From an uncultured Collinsella sp. (lineage in GTDB: Bacteria; Actinomycetota; Coriobacteriia; Coriobacteriales; Coriobacteriaceae): 22,943 nt of DNA. A model generated the notes under the pieces. It did no database searches, was not told the DNA's origin, and saw only the letters and a program-made list of their open reading frames with translations. The stretch lies in the NCBI GenBank assembly GCA_900752215.1, contig CAADUO010000028.1, positions 1 to 22,943 of the forward strand, written 5' to 3'. The position numbers and the translations under genes are program-made. Positions 7,016-15,449 of the stretch are shown piece by piece. Position 1 is the first letter of the stretch, and every line of letters starts with the position of its first letter.

Positions 7016-7038
7016 GGATTCGAGCCGTCGACACCCGC
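7016..7038 (-). repeat. Inverted copy of the tRNA T-arm segment
   Basis: This 23-bp stretch is the reverse complement of 6924-6946 with a single mismatch (at the first base of the T-loop). It lies between the two direct copies of the tRNA end. It is not a complete tRNA: the sequence beyond it on the minus strand does not give a CCA end or a paired acceptor. Confidence 0.85.
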
Positions 7039-7064
7039 GTCACTCATTTCCCCGCGGGGGAGTT

Positions 7065-7132
7065 TTCGAATCCGCCCGGGGGCACCAGAGGAATATCGAG
7101 CCCGGTACCGCTACGGTGCCGGGTTCTTCTGG
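7065..7132 (+). repeat. 68-bp direct repeat, copy 2 (tRNA end plus terminator)
   Basis: Matches 6938-7005 with two substitutions (at 7092 and 7124). The bases before 7065 (GGGGAGTT) do not form a T stem, so this is also only a tRNA remnant. It may mark the older chromosomal boundary. Confidence 0.9.
7098..7126 (+). terminator. tRNA terminator, copy 2
   Basis: The same hairpin as at 6971-6999 (stem 7098-7109 with 7115-7126, loop GCTAC), slightly weakened by the C-to-T change at 7124. It is followed by TTCT. Confidence 0.7.
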
Positions 7133-7155
7133 TTCAATGCCATGTCAAAAACGAA

Positions 7156-7186
7156 GCGCCCGCTTGCTGGGGGAGCAAGCGGGCGC
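7156..7186 (-). terminator. Rho-independent terminator of the cell-wall/kinase operon
   Basis: A perfect 13-bp GC-rich stem (7156-7168 with 7174-7186) around GGGGG. On the minus strand it is followed by TTCGTTTTTG. It lies 52 bases past the pknB stop and is the natural end of the long minus-strand operon. It may also insulate the operon from the neighbouring tRNA/att region. Confidence 0.88.
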
Positions 7187-7238
7187 CTGTGAGCGAATAT
7201 GTTTGCGGCGAGAGCCGTGATGAGCGGTGGGGTGGCGA

Positions 7239-9200
7239 CTAGTTGGTCGTACCGGAATCGTCACCCGTGCCCGAGCCAGAGCCCGAACCCGAGCCAGAAA
7301 GTGCGACCGTCAGCGTAATCGTGCTGTCGGTGGACTGCTTGCCAGTGGGGGAGACGCCCGTAACGGTGGCATCCTCGTTACCGCTTACGGGATTGCCGTT
7401 CTGGTCACAGAAGCCGATGTTATAGAAACCGGCGTTGTTGAGCGCGGTGACGGCGGCGGAGATGCTCTTGCCGTACAGGTTGCCCGGAACACTGGCCTTG
7501 CCGGACTTCTTGGCAATGACGACGGTAATCGTGGCGCCGGGCTTCTGCTTGCCACTGGGGTTCCAGCTGATCACGGTGCCCTCGGTAACCGAGTCGTTCT
7601 CCTGGTAGCTAACGTCGACGCCAAAGCCTGCCATATCGAGGGCGTTGCGCGCCTGGGCCTCGGTCATGTCGGTCAGATCGGGGACGGACGTGGTATCCGG
7701 GCCGCTCGAGACCTTGTACGAGATGGTCGTGCCCTTCGCGACTTCCTTACCGGCTTCGGTGCCCTGCTCAAAGACCTGGCCCTCATCGGCCTCGTTGGCC
7801 TCCTCGGAGGCGTTGCCCTTCAGGCCAACGCTTGCCAGCGCGGCCTCGGCCTGGTCTTTGGTCAGGCCGACAAGCCGGGGAACCTCAACCTTCTCGGAGG
7901 GCTTGGGACCCTTGGAGATTACCAGGTTCACCTTGGTGCCCTTGGCCTTCTTGGTGTTGCCGTTGGGCGTCTGCTCGGCGACCTTGCCCTCGTCGACATC
8001 GTCGTTGTAGCTTTGGTCGATGGTGCCGACCTCGAGGCCGGCTTCCTTGATCAGCTCGACGGCAGTCTGCTGGTCCTTGCCCAGCACATCGGGCACGGTG
8101 ACCTGCTCGCCGCCAAAGAGTCCTGTGGCAAAGGCCACCACGATGCCGATGACGGCAACGGCTGCCACCACGGCGGCGATGATCTTGTTCTTGTTGGATT
8201 TGGGCTTTTCGACCTCGTAGGAGCCGGTGGAGCCCGAAACCGAGCTACGGGCGGTATTCTGGCCGCTCACGCCCGAGACGGGACGCACCATGGCGCGCGT
8301 CTGATCGGAAAGCTCGCGAGTCTTGGTGGCGCCCAGCTCACCGGGGGCACCGATGATGCGCGTGGGCTCCGAGACGTTGACGGCACGGCCCGACAGGTAG
8401 CTGTTGAGCACCTGACGAAGCTCGTCGGCGGTCTGGAAGCGGTTTGCCGGGTCCTTCTCCATGCACTTGAGGATGATGCGCTCAAGGTCGGCGTCGACAC
8501 CGGAGTTGATCTGGCTCGGCGGAATAGGCAGCTCGTTGACTTGCTTGAGTGCGACCGAGATGGCGTCGTCACCGTCAAAGGGAACGCGGCCGGTGGCGCA
8601 CTCGTACATCACGACGCCCAGCGAGTAGATATCCGAGGTGGGGCCGAGGTCCTGACCGCGGGTCTGCTCGGGGCTGACGTAGTGGGCGGTTCCCAGCACG
8701 TTGTTGTCTTGCGTGAGGTGGCTGTTCTTGGCGCGCGCGATGCCAAAGTCCATCACCTTGATGTTGCCGTCGGGCAGCACCATGATGTTCTGCGGCTTAA
8801 TGTCGCGGTGGATGATCTCGTGCTTGTGGGCGACCGAAAGCGCGGAGCTGATCTGCGAGCCGATCTGGGCGACCTTCTTGGGGTCGAGGGCGCCGTGGCT
8901 CTTGATGCCGCTCTTAAGGTCGGTGCCGCGCAGGTACTCCATGACGATGTAATAGGTGTCGCCGTCCTTGCCCCAATCGTAGACGCCCACGATATAGGGG
9001 GAGGAGAGACCGGCTGCTGCCTGGGCCTCCTGCTTAAAGCGTGCGGCGAAGGTTGCGTCGCCAGCATACTGCGGCAGCATGATCTTGACGGCAACCGTGC
9101 GGTCGAGGACCTGGTCCTGTGCACGGTAGACGGTCGCCATGCCGCCTGTTCCCACCTTATCCTTGAGGAGGTATCTTCCCCCGAGGACCCTCTGTTCCAT
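7239..9200 (-). CDS. pknB: PASTA-domain Ser/Thr protein kinase (PknB)
   Basis: A transmembrane Hanks-type kinase that senses cell-wall fragments or lipid II and phosphorylates division and wall-synthesis proteins. From the ATG at 9200 (653 residues): glycine loop GTGGMA (17-22), catalytic Lys39, HRDIKPQN (131-138), DFG (151-153) and activation segment GTAHYVSPEQ (170-179). A juxtamembrane Thr/Ser-rich linker (about 270-335) leads to one membrane helix (about 339-361) and four PASTA-type repeats (about 368-431, 438-500, 504-563, 570-635). The C-terminus is a Gly-Ser/Asp tail. The start at 9200 has AGGAG at correct spacing; the upstream ATG at 9215 has none. It is the last gene of the operon, 132 bp after the RodA-PbpA gene. 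Confidence 0.95.
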   Translation of the reverse strand: MEQRVLGGRYLLKDKVGTGGMATVYRAQDQVLDRTVAVKIMLPQYAGDATFAARFKQEAQAAAGLSSPYIVGVYDWGKDGDTYYIVMEYLRGTDLKSGIKSHGALDPKKVAQIGSQISSALSVAHKHEIIHRDIKPQNIMVLPDGNIKVMDFGIARAKNSHLTQDNNVLGTAHYVSPEQTRGQDLGPTSDIYSLGVVMYECATGRVPFDGDDAISVALKQVNELPIPPSQINSGVDADLERIILKCMEKDPANRFQTADELRQVLNSYLSGRAVNVSEPTRIIGAPGELGATKTRELSDQTRAMVRPVSGVSGQNTARSSVSGSTGSYEVEKPKSNKNKIIAAVVAAVAVIGIVVAFATGLFGGEQVTVPDVLGKDQQTAVELIKEAGLEVGTIDQSYNDDVDEGKVAEQTPNGNTKKAKGTKVNLVISKGPKPSEKVEVPRLVGLTKDQAEAALASVGLKGNASEEANEADEGQVFEQGTEAGKEVAKGTTISYKVSSGPDTTSVPDLTDMTEAQARNALDMAGFGVDVSYQENDSVTEGTVISWNPSGKQKPGATITVVIAKKSGKASVPGNLYGKSISAAVTALNNAGFYNIGFCDQNGNPVSGNEDATVTGVSPTGKQSTDSTITLTVALSGSGSGSGSGTGDDSGTTN

Positions 9201-9332
9201 TCCTGCTCCTAACATAACTATTCGCTCAACGATGTGTGTAGTACCTACGATGTGGCCGCTGGGGCCGTGTGGCGCGTTGCCGCTAACTCTTCGGCCGCGG
9301 CGCGCCTCGGGTGTCCGATTCGATCATGGGCA

Positions 9333-12203
9333 TCACGCTCCCTGTGCGGCAAGCGCCGCGGTCAGGACGATACCGGCGATCTTGGCGGCCTTGACGTCAT
9401 GCTTGTCGAAATCCTCCAAGGCCACCGAGATGGCGACCGTGGGTGAATCGTAAGGTGCAAAGCCAACGAACATCGAGTTGACGTTGGTGCCGCCGGTCTC
9501 GGCCGAGCCGGTCTTGCCGGCGACCTTGACGCCGGGGATCTGGGCATCGGTGCCGGTGCCGGACTGGACGACGGCAAGCATGGCCTGCTTGACCTGGTCG
9601 GCCGTGGCGGAGCTGACGGCCTGACCCAGCGAGCGGGACTGCGTGGTCTTGACCACGGTTCCGTCCGGGGCGAGTACCTGGGCTACAAAGTACGGGTCCA
9701 TGACCACGCCGCTGTTAGCGATGGCGGCGGCAATCACGGCGTTTTGCATGACGGTGGTCTGCGGGCCGGGCGTGTGGTCCATGCCGACAGGCTGGCCGGC
9801 GCCGGCCCAGGCGGTCTCCCACTCGGTCATGAGCGACGGGTCGGCCATGATGGAGGCCGCGGAGGTCAGGTCCTGGCCGAGCTTTTGGCCGTAGCCAAAG
9901 GCGTTGGCAAACTGTACGAGCGTGTTTGCGCCAACTTCGTTTGCCACCTGGCCAAAGACGACGTTGGAGGACACGGCAAAGGCCTGCTGCAGGCTGATGG
10001 TGCCGTAGCTCTCGTTGGCATAGTTGGTGACCGGTGCGTTGCCGATGTCCATGGAGCCGGGCGCCTGGTAGGTGCTGGTAAGGCTGGCGGCACCGGTCTC
10101 GAGTGCCGCGGAAAGCGTAACGACCTTAAACGTTGAGCCCGGCGTGTACAGCGCGTCCATGGCGCGATTGTACATGGAGCCGTCCTCGCCGCCGCCCGTC
10201 TGCAGCAGGGCATCGATGTTGGTGTTGTCGTAGGTGGGCGAGCTGGCACATGCGAGCACCGCGCCGGTACGCGGGTCGATGACCACTACAGCGCCCTTAA
10301 AGCCCTTGAGTGCCTGCTCGGCAGCCGTCTGGATGCGCGAGTCGATGGTGAGCTTGGCGGTGTTGCCCGGCTGGGTCTGGCCCGCGAGCGACGCGATGGC
10401 GTTGTTCCAGCTGGAGTAATCCTTAGAGCCGGTGAGCGTGTCGTTCATGACGCTCTCGATGGCGGTGGTGCCATACTGCTGGCTCACGTAGCCAACCACG
10501 TGCGCTGCCAGGTTACCGTTGGGGTAGGAGCGTACGTAGGTGCCGTCCTCCTGTTGCAGCGACTCGGCCAGCGTCACACCGTCGGACGTGATGATGGAAC
10601 CGCGCTGGATGTACTTGGAGCGGGCGATGGTGTGGTTGTTGGTCGGCATGTCCTGATAGTCCTTGGCCTTGATGACCTGGACATAGGTGAGGTTGCCGAT
10701 AAGGATGGCGAACAGCGCCGTAAAGGCGAGCACCGCGCGGGTTAGACGGTTGGCGAGCGCCACGCGGCCGAGCACACCGGATTCAGGTGTGTCGAGCAGG
10801 CGACGGCGCATGCGCGAGCCGACGGAATGGCTGCCGCTGCCGTAGGAAGACGAGGTGGCAAAGCGCGTGCCCGTCGGGGCGGCGGCAGATGCGACCTGAT
10901 CATCGGTGATGGCGGCCATGGTGCCGGTGCCGGTAAGCTCGGCCTCGCGTCCGGTCGCCTCGTCACCGGCGCGCAGCAGGAGCGCGACGATGATAAAGCT
11001 CGCCAGCAGCGAGGAGCCGCCCTGGCTCATAAAGGGCAAGGTGACGCCGGTCAGCGGGATCAGGCGGGTAACGCCGCCAACGATCAAGAAGGCCTGGAAG
11101 CTGATGGCGGCCGTAAGGCCCGTGGCGCTAAAGGCGGCGAGGTCGGATTTAGCGCGGGCAGCCGTGGTGAGGCCACGCACGGCAAAGAGCATAAACAGGA
11201 TGAGCACGGCGCCGCCGCCCAAAAGACCCATCTCCTCGCCGATGGCCGAGAAGATAAAGTCGGACTCGACGACGGGGATGTTGTTGGCCATCCCGTTGCC
11301 GATGCCAACGCCGACCAGACCGCCGTCGGCAAGCGAGAAGAGCGACTGGACGATCTGGTAGCCCTGGCCCTGGGCGTCCTTAAACGGATCGACCCAAACC
11401 TGGAAACGCACCTGAACGTGCGACAGGAACTTGTAGGCGCCCACGGCTCCAACGGCTAAGAACGCAAGGCCGATAACGACATACGAAAAGCGCCCCGTGG
11501 CAACGTAGAGCATCAGCAAGAAGATGGTGTAGAACAGCACGGCCGAACCCAGGTCGCGTTCGAAGACGACGACGAGCAGGCACACACCCCACACGGCAAA
11601 CAGCGGCAGCAGCAGTCGCAGGCGAGGGATCTTAAAGCCCAGGATCTTGCGGTTGGAGATGGAGAGTAGCTCGCGGTTCTCGGCCAGGTACCCGGCCAGG
11701 AACAGCACGATAAAGACCTTGGCGAACTCGCCAGGCTGGATGGTAAAGCCCGCGATGCGAATCCACAGCTTGGAGCCCGAGATCGTGGTGCCGATAAAGA
11801 TAGGCAGCATCAGCAGAATGATGCCGATGATGCCAAAGGTGTACTTGTAGCGCATGACCACGTCGAGGTTTTTGACTAGTGCAAGCGTTCCCACCATGAG
11901 CGCCACCGAGACAAACAGGATGATGAGCTGTGAGATGGCGAGAGCGGGGGCGAGACGCGTCACGAACGTGATGCCGATGCCCGAAAGTATAAATACGATG
12001 GGCAGGATGGCGGGGTCGGCACCGGGCGCCAAGATGCGCACGGCAATGTGGGCCGCGGCAAAGGCGGCAAAGAGGCCGATCGGTACGGCGAGCGTCTCAA
12101 AGGAGATGGCAGCGCCCGCGGTGAGGACGTACATCGCATACAGCAGGATGACGGGGAACGCCGAGGCGATGAGCAAGAGCAGCTCGGTGTTGCGGCGACT
12201 CAT
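9333..12203 (-). CDS. Fused RodA (SEDS glycosyltransferase) - PbpA (class B transpeptidase)
   Basis: A 956-residue bifunctional peptidoglycan synthase. Residues 1-415 are a FtsW/RodA/SpoVE protein with about ten membrane helices, including the family segment WVDPFKDAQGQGYQ (putative catalytic Asp272) and SQGGSS near the end. A Ser/Gly/Ala-rich linker (about 416-475) leads to a class B penicillin-binding protein: membrane anchor (about 488-508), dimerization-type segment RGSIITSDG, and transpeptidase motifs STFK (690-693), SSN (745-747) and KTG (897-899). The frame is open across the join, with no stop or frameshift. Actinobacteria normally carry rodA and pbpA as separate adjacent genes in this operon position. 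The ATG at 12203 is preferred because the upstream GTG overlaps the GGGAG ribosome site. The pstP stop lies 16 bp upstream. Confidence 0.95.
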   Translation of the reverse strand: MSRRNTELLLLIASAFPVILLYAMYVLTAGAAISFETLAVPIGLFAAFAAAHIAVRILAPGADPAILPIVFILSGIGITFVTRLAPALAISQLIILFVSVALMVGTLALVKNLDVVMRYKYTFGIIGIILLMLPIFIGTTISGSKLWIRIAGFTIQPGEFAKVFIVLFLAGYLAENRELLSISNRKILGFKIPRLRLLLPLFAVWGVCLLVVVFERDLGSAVLFYTIFLLMLYVATGRFSYVVIGLAFLAVGAVGAYKFLSHVQVRFQVWVDPFKDAQGQGYQIVQSLFSLADGGLVGVGIGNGMANNIPVVESDFIFSAIGEEMGLLGGGAVLILFMLFAVRGLTTAARAKSDLAAFSATGLTAAISFQAFLIVGGVTRLIPLTGVTLPFMSQGGSSLLASFIIVALLLRAGDEATGREAELTGTGTMAAITDDQVASAAAPTGTRFATSSSYGSGSHSVGSRMRRRLLDTPESGVLGRVALANRLTRAVLAFTALFAILIGNLTYVQVIKAKDYQDMPTNNHTIARSKYIQRGSIITSDGVTLAESLQQEDGTYVRSYPNGNLAAHVVGYVSQQYGTTAIESVMNDTLTGSKDYSSWNNAIASLAGQTQPGNTAKLTIDSRIQTAAEQALKGFKGAVVVIDPRTGAVLACASSPTYDNTNIDALLQTGGGEDGSMYNRAMDALYTPGSTFKVVTLSAALETGAASLTSTYQAPGSMDIGNAPVTNYANESYGTISLQQAFAVSSNVVFGQVANEVGANTLVQFANAFGYGQKLGQDLTSAASIMADPSLMTEWETAWAGAGQPVGMDHTPGPQTTVMQNAVIAAAIANSGVVMDPYFVAQVLAPDGTVVKTTQSRSLGQAVSSATADQVKQAMLAVVQSGTGTDAQIPGVKVAGKTGSAETGGTNVNSMFVGFAPYDSPTVAISVALEDFDKHDVKAAKIAGIVLTAALAAQGA

Positions 12204-12219
12204 AAGCGGCACTCCCTTT

Positions 12220-14019
12220 CTAATTCTTATCGGAGGCTTCGGCCTCGGCGGACTGTTCGGCGGTTTTCTCGGAATCTGATTCGGAGGTCGATCCCTGATT
12301 GGTGTTGTCGCGAATCGTTTGCGCGTCGATCACCTGGCGGGTCTGCTCCTCGTCGATCTGGTGGCGGTACTTGGATATCGTGTCCTGCGCATCGTCGACA
12401 CTTGTTTGCGGAATGCCCGCCTTGAGGCGGTTTTGCGTGTCTTCGGGCAGGTCGGACAGCTTGATGCTGGTTTCGCTTTCGAGCCAGTGGAGCTTGAGTC
12501 CGAGTGGCTTGCCGGGCAGGCCGCGCCAGACGGCGACATTGCCCTGGTAGGTACCCAGGTAGTACGAGCCGGTGACACCCGTGTAGGCCCAGATGCCAGC
12601 TGCCAGCACAAAGACGAGGGCCAGGATGGCGGCGATAGTAACGTTGCGGCGACGCACGCGTTGCGCCTCGCGCATGACGCCATCGTCAACCAGGTCAACG
12701 ACTACTACGGTCACGTTGTCGTGGCCGCCGGCGGCAAGCGCCGCGTCCACTAGGTTGTCGACGCAGATTTGCGCGGTTGAGGACTGCGTGGCGATGTTCT
12801 CGATATCGCTATCGGGAATCATGCTCGAAAGGCCGTCGGAGCACAGGATCAGGCGGTCGCCTTCCTCGATATGCAGAGTGAAGTGGTCGGCATACATGGC
12901 GGGGTCCGAGCCCAGTGCGCGGGTGATGACCGAACGGTTGGGGTGGACGCGAGCCTCGTCTGCCGTGATCTCGCCGGCGTCCACGAGCTCCTCCACGTAG
13001 GAGTGGTCGCGGGTCACGCGGATGAGCGTGCCCTCGTGGAGCAGGTAGGCGCGCGAGTCGCCCACGTGGGCGATGGCGAGCGTATCGTTTTCGATATAGG
13101 CGCAGGTGGCTGTGCAGCCCATGCCGGGCTTGCCCAGGCCGTTCAGGGCCGCCTCGATTACGGCGGCGTTGGCTGCCTCGACGGCTGCGGCCAGGCGTGC
13201 TGCGTCGGCGGACTGTGGGGCCGTCTTGGCTATAGTCTCGACAGCGATAGAAGAGGCTACCTCGCCGGCGGCGTGACCACCCATGCCGTCGCATACGCAA
13301 AAGAGCGGCGACTGCACCAGGTAGGAATCCTCATTGTGCGGGCGCACACAGCCAACGTCGGAGCGGGCGCCCCACATGAGTTGCGTGGTGGTACCGGCAT
13401 CATAGGTCGAGTCGGTCTCGATGCGCTCCTCGGTCAGGGGCTCAAAGCTCATGGTCGAGCCGGGGTCTTTGAGCTTGGCCTCAACGGCAGCAACGTCGAT
13501 CTCGGCGGTGTCACCGGGAGAGACGGTGTCGGTCTCGGCGTTTGATTCGGAATTGTCGGTGTCCGGGGAGTCGGGCTCCTCGGACACGCGGGCGGTCGAC
13601 TCGTCGTCTTGCGGGCTGACGTCTATAGGCTCGGGCGCCGGCGTAGACGCGGGCGCAACCTCGGATGCCGGGGCTATGGGAAACGCCGGCGCGGCGGGCT
13701 CGGGTGCCGCAAACACCGCAGCGCTCTCGTTGATTGCCGCGGCGACGGGCTCTGCAAAGTGAGCCGGCGCCGGGGTTGCTTCGGGCGCTGTGGGCTGTTC
13801 CGCAGCATGTGCGCCGATGGGCGCCGCTACGGCATCCTCTTCGTCCTCGTTATCGGCGAGATCCGAAATATCATGCGTTACATGCGAAAGAGGCAGGGAG
13901 AACACGGTGTCCTCGGGCTCCACGGGTGCGGAGCCCGCCGGAGCGGCGTGGGCCGGCGCAGCTGTGGCGGCGGCCGGTGCCTCGGTCATAGTTGCGGACT
14001 TGTTCTCCTCGTCGATCAT
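12220..14019 (-). CDS. pstP: PP2C-family Ser/Thr phosphatase (PstP type) with long N-terminal extension
   Basis: A 599-residue membrane phosphatase that reverses phosphorylation by the operon kinases. Residues 1-210 are Ala/Pro/Glu-rich and probably disordered. The PP2C domain spans about 213-445 with all metal-binding motifs: RPHNED (226-231), DGMGGH (244-249), GDSRAY (320-325), SDGL (394-397) and GGHDN (431-435). A membrane helix follows (about 459-480), then an outer domain containing GNVAVWRGLPGKPLG and LSDLPEDTQ, similar to the extracellular part of mycobacterial PstP, and a Ser/Glu-rich tail. The ATG overlaps the fhaB stop (ATGA), so it is coupled to fhaB. The large acidic N-terminal extension is not part of the standard family layout and could carry phospho-sites or partner-binding motifs. 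An internal Met at residue 11 is a less likely start. Confidence 0.94.
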   Translation of the reverse strand: MIDEENKSATMTEAPAAATAAPAHAAPAGSAPVEPEDTVFSLPLSHVTHDISDLADNEDEEDAVAAPIGAHAAEQPTAPEATPAPAHFAEPVAAAINESAAVFAAPEPAAPAFPIAPASEVAPASTPAPEPIDVSPQDDESTARVSEEPDSPDTDNSESNAETDTVSPGDTAEIDVAAVEAKLKDPGSTMSFEPLTEERIETDSTYDAGTTTQLMWGARSDVGCVRPHNEDSYLVQSPLFCVCDGMGGHAAGEVASSIAVETIAKTAPQSADAARLAAAVEAANAAVIEAALNGLGKPGMGCTATCAYIENDTLAIAHVGDSRAYLLHEGTLIRVTRDHSYVEELVDAGEITADEARVHPNRSVITRALGSDPAMYADHFTLHIEEGDRLILCSDGLSSMIPDSDIENIATQSSTAQICVDNLVDAALAAGGHDNVTVVVVDLVDDGVMREAQRVRRRNVTIAAILALVFVLAAGIWAYTGVTGSYYLGTYQGNVAVWRGLPGKPLGLKLHWLESETSIKLSDLPEDTQNRLKAGIPQTSVDDAQDTISKYRHQIDEEQTRQVIDAQTIRDNTNQGSTSESDSEKTAEQSAEAEASDKN

Positions 14020-14432
14020 CGACGGTTCACCTTCATGACCACGTCGCCAATCTGGACTTCGTCGCCCTCGCGCAGCGTTGCGGGCTCAACAAGCTGGCGG
14101 CCGTTGACGAGCGTGCCGTTAAGCGAGTTGAGGTCCTCGATGATGAGCGCCGGGCCCTGCAGCGAAAAGCGCGCATGTGAGGCCGAGACGAACGGTTCGT
14201 TGATGCAGATGTCCGAAGATGGCGAGCGACCGACGATGACGGGGCCGAGCATGTCTACGTGGATGCCGCGGATACCGCGCGGACCCTTGTCCACATCAAT
14301 CGTCCAGATAGCCGAGTCGCGGCGCTGCCCGCGCACAAGTCCCACGCCGGTCTTCATGACGGCGAACAGGAAGATATAGAGCAGGGCGACCAGGACGATG
14401 CGGCCTGCAAAAAGGACGATATCGATGTTCAT
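14016..14432 (-). CDS. fhaB: Membrane-anchored FHA-domain protein (FhaB/FipA type)
   Basis: 138 residues: one N-terminal membrane helix (about 5-27) and a C-terminal FHA domain (about 45-136) with the phospho-threonine-binding residues GRS (68-70), SxSH (83-86) and NSLNGT (102-107). In mycobacteria the equivalent protein links kinase signalling to the division machinery. It lies 6 bases after fhaA and overlaps pstP by four bases, an order conserved in Actinobacteria. An AGGGG ribosome site overlaps the end of fhaA. Confidence 0.93.
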   Translation of the reverse strand: MNIDIVLFAGRIVLVALLYIFLFAVMKTGVGLVRGQRRDSAIWTIDVDKGPRGIRGIHVDMLGPVIVGRSPSSDICINEPFVSASHARFSLQGPALIIEDLNSLNGTLVNGRQLVEPATLREGDEVQIGDVVMKVNRR

Positions 14433-14438
14433 AAGCGA

Positions 14439-15449
14439 CTATCCCCTAAATTCAAAGGTGCTCAGGCCAAACGTCAGCAGATCGCCGTTGCGCAGCGGGC
14501 AGCGCGTAATGCGGCGGTTGTTGACGAGCGTGCCGTTGGTGGAATTGAGGTCCTCGATCGACCAATCCGAGCCCGTAAAGGTGAGCTGGGCGTGGCGGCG
14601 CGACACGTTGGGGTCGCGCAGGGCAATGTCGGAAACTGAGCGCTCGCGACCGATGGTCACCTGTGCGGAGGTGATGCTATGGCTCTCGCCGCTCACGACG
14701 TCGACGAGCTGGGCGAGCGGGCGCTGCGGGGCACGAGTGCTCGCCATGTTGGAGGCGATGCCGGCTGCGGCACCTAGGCCCACGGCGGCACCGGTCGCGG
14801 CGGCTCCGCCCATGCCGGCAAGCGCGTCGCGCGAGACGGTCTGCGGCACCGGGATAGGAGCGGCGGGGTCGGGGACGCTAGGCGCGAAGGGATCTGCCAC
14901 GGCAAGCGGGTCGGGAGCGGCGGCGCGAGGCGTCGGCTGCTGCTGGGGCATGGCGGCGGGGCGCTGCTGCTGCGGGGCAGCAAACTGCTGCTGGCCGGCG
15001 CGCGGGGCGCTGGCGGCACGGCTTGCCGCGGAGTTGTTCTGGCCCAGGCCGTTTTGATAGGCGCGCTCTTCTTCGTACAGGCGGCCGAGCGTGGGGGCAT
15101 CGACGTTCTCGGCAAAGACCGAGAACTTGCCGGCGCGCAGCTGCGGATCGATCATAAAGCGCACGAGGGGCTCGCCGACAAAGACATAGCGGCGCTTTTC
15201 GGCCTGCGCCTTCACAAACTCGCGGACCTCGCGCGAAAGCTCGGGGTAGAACGGGGCGAGCATGGGATCGTCGTCGGCGGCGATAAGGATGGTATAGAGT
15301 GCCGGCGCCGTGTTGACGCCGTTAATCACCAGAGTCTGATCCTCCATGTCGCGAGCGGCCTGCTTGGCAAGCTTCTTAAAGGAGAACGGGGCACGGGTGG
15401 CACCGAAGATGCCGGCCACGTGGTCCTCGAAGATGTTCAGGAAGTTCAC
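14439..15449 (-). CDS. fhaA: FHA-domain protein with N-terminal DUF3662 (FhaA)
   Basis: 336 residues, cytoplasmic. The N-terminal ~125 residues (FEDHVAGIFG, FKKLAKQAARDME, YVFVGEPLVRF) match the DUF3662 domain of FhaA. A Gln/Pro/Ala-rich linker (about 135-240) follows, then a C-terminal FHA domain with GRERSVSD, VSRRHAQL and NSTNGT. FhaA proteins bind phosphorylated partners that control lipid II supply in mycobacteria. The start is a GTG that overlaps the stop of the upstream kinase gene (GTGA), with a GGAGAG ribosome site, so its synthesis is tied to the kinase. A hydrophobic Ala/Gly stretch in the linker (about 212-235) is odd but probably not a true membrane span. Confidence 0.93.
   Translation of the reverse strand: MNFLNIFEDHVAGIFGATRAPFSFKKLAKQAARDMEDQTLVINGVNTAPALYTILIAADDDPMLAPFYPELSREVREFVKAQAEKRRYVFVGEPLVRFMIDPQLRAGKFSVFAENVDAPTLGRLYEEERAYQNGLGQNNSAASRAASAPRAGQQQFAAPQQQRPAAMPQQQPTPRAAAPDPLAVADPFAPSVPDPAAPIPVPQTVSRDALAGMGGAAATGAAVGLGAAAGIASNMASTRAPQRPLAQLVDVVSGESHSITSAQVTIGRERSVSDIALRDPNVSRRHAQLTFTGSDWSIEDLNSTNGTLVNNRRITRCPLRNGDLLTFGLSTFEFRG

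Noticed and set aside
6928..7242. A 104-codon plus-strand ORF across the tRNA repeats
   Set aside because: It contains the tRNA fragments and terminators in both copies, so its repetitive protein is an artefact.
7227..9212. A long open frame (661 codons) opposite pknB
   Set aside because: It is the mirror of the pknB coding frame in GC-rich DNA, with low-complexity Gly/Leu/Val composition and no ribosome site, while pknB is unmistakable.
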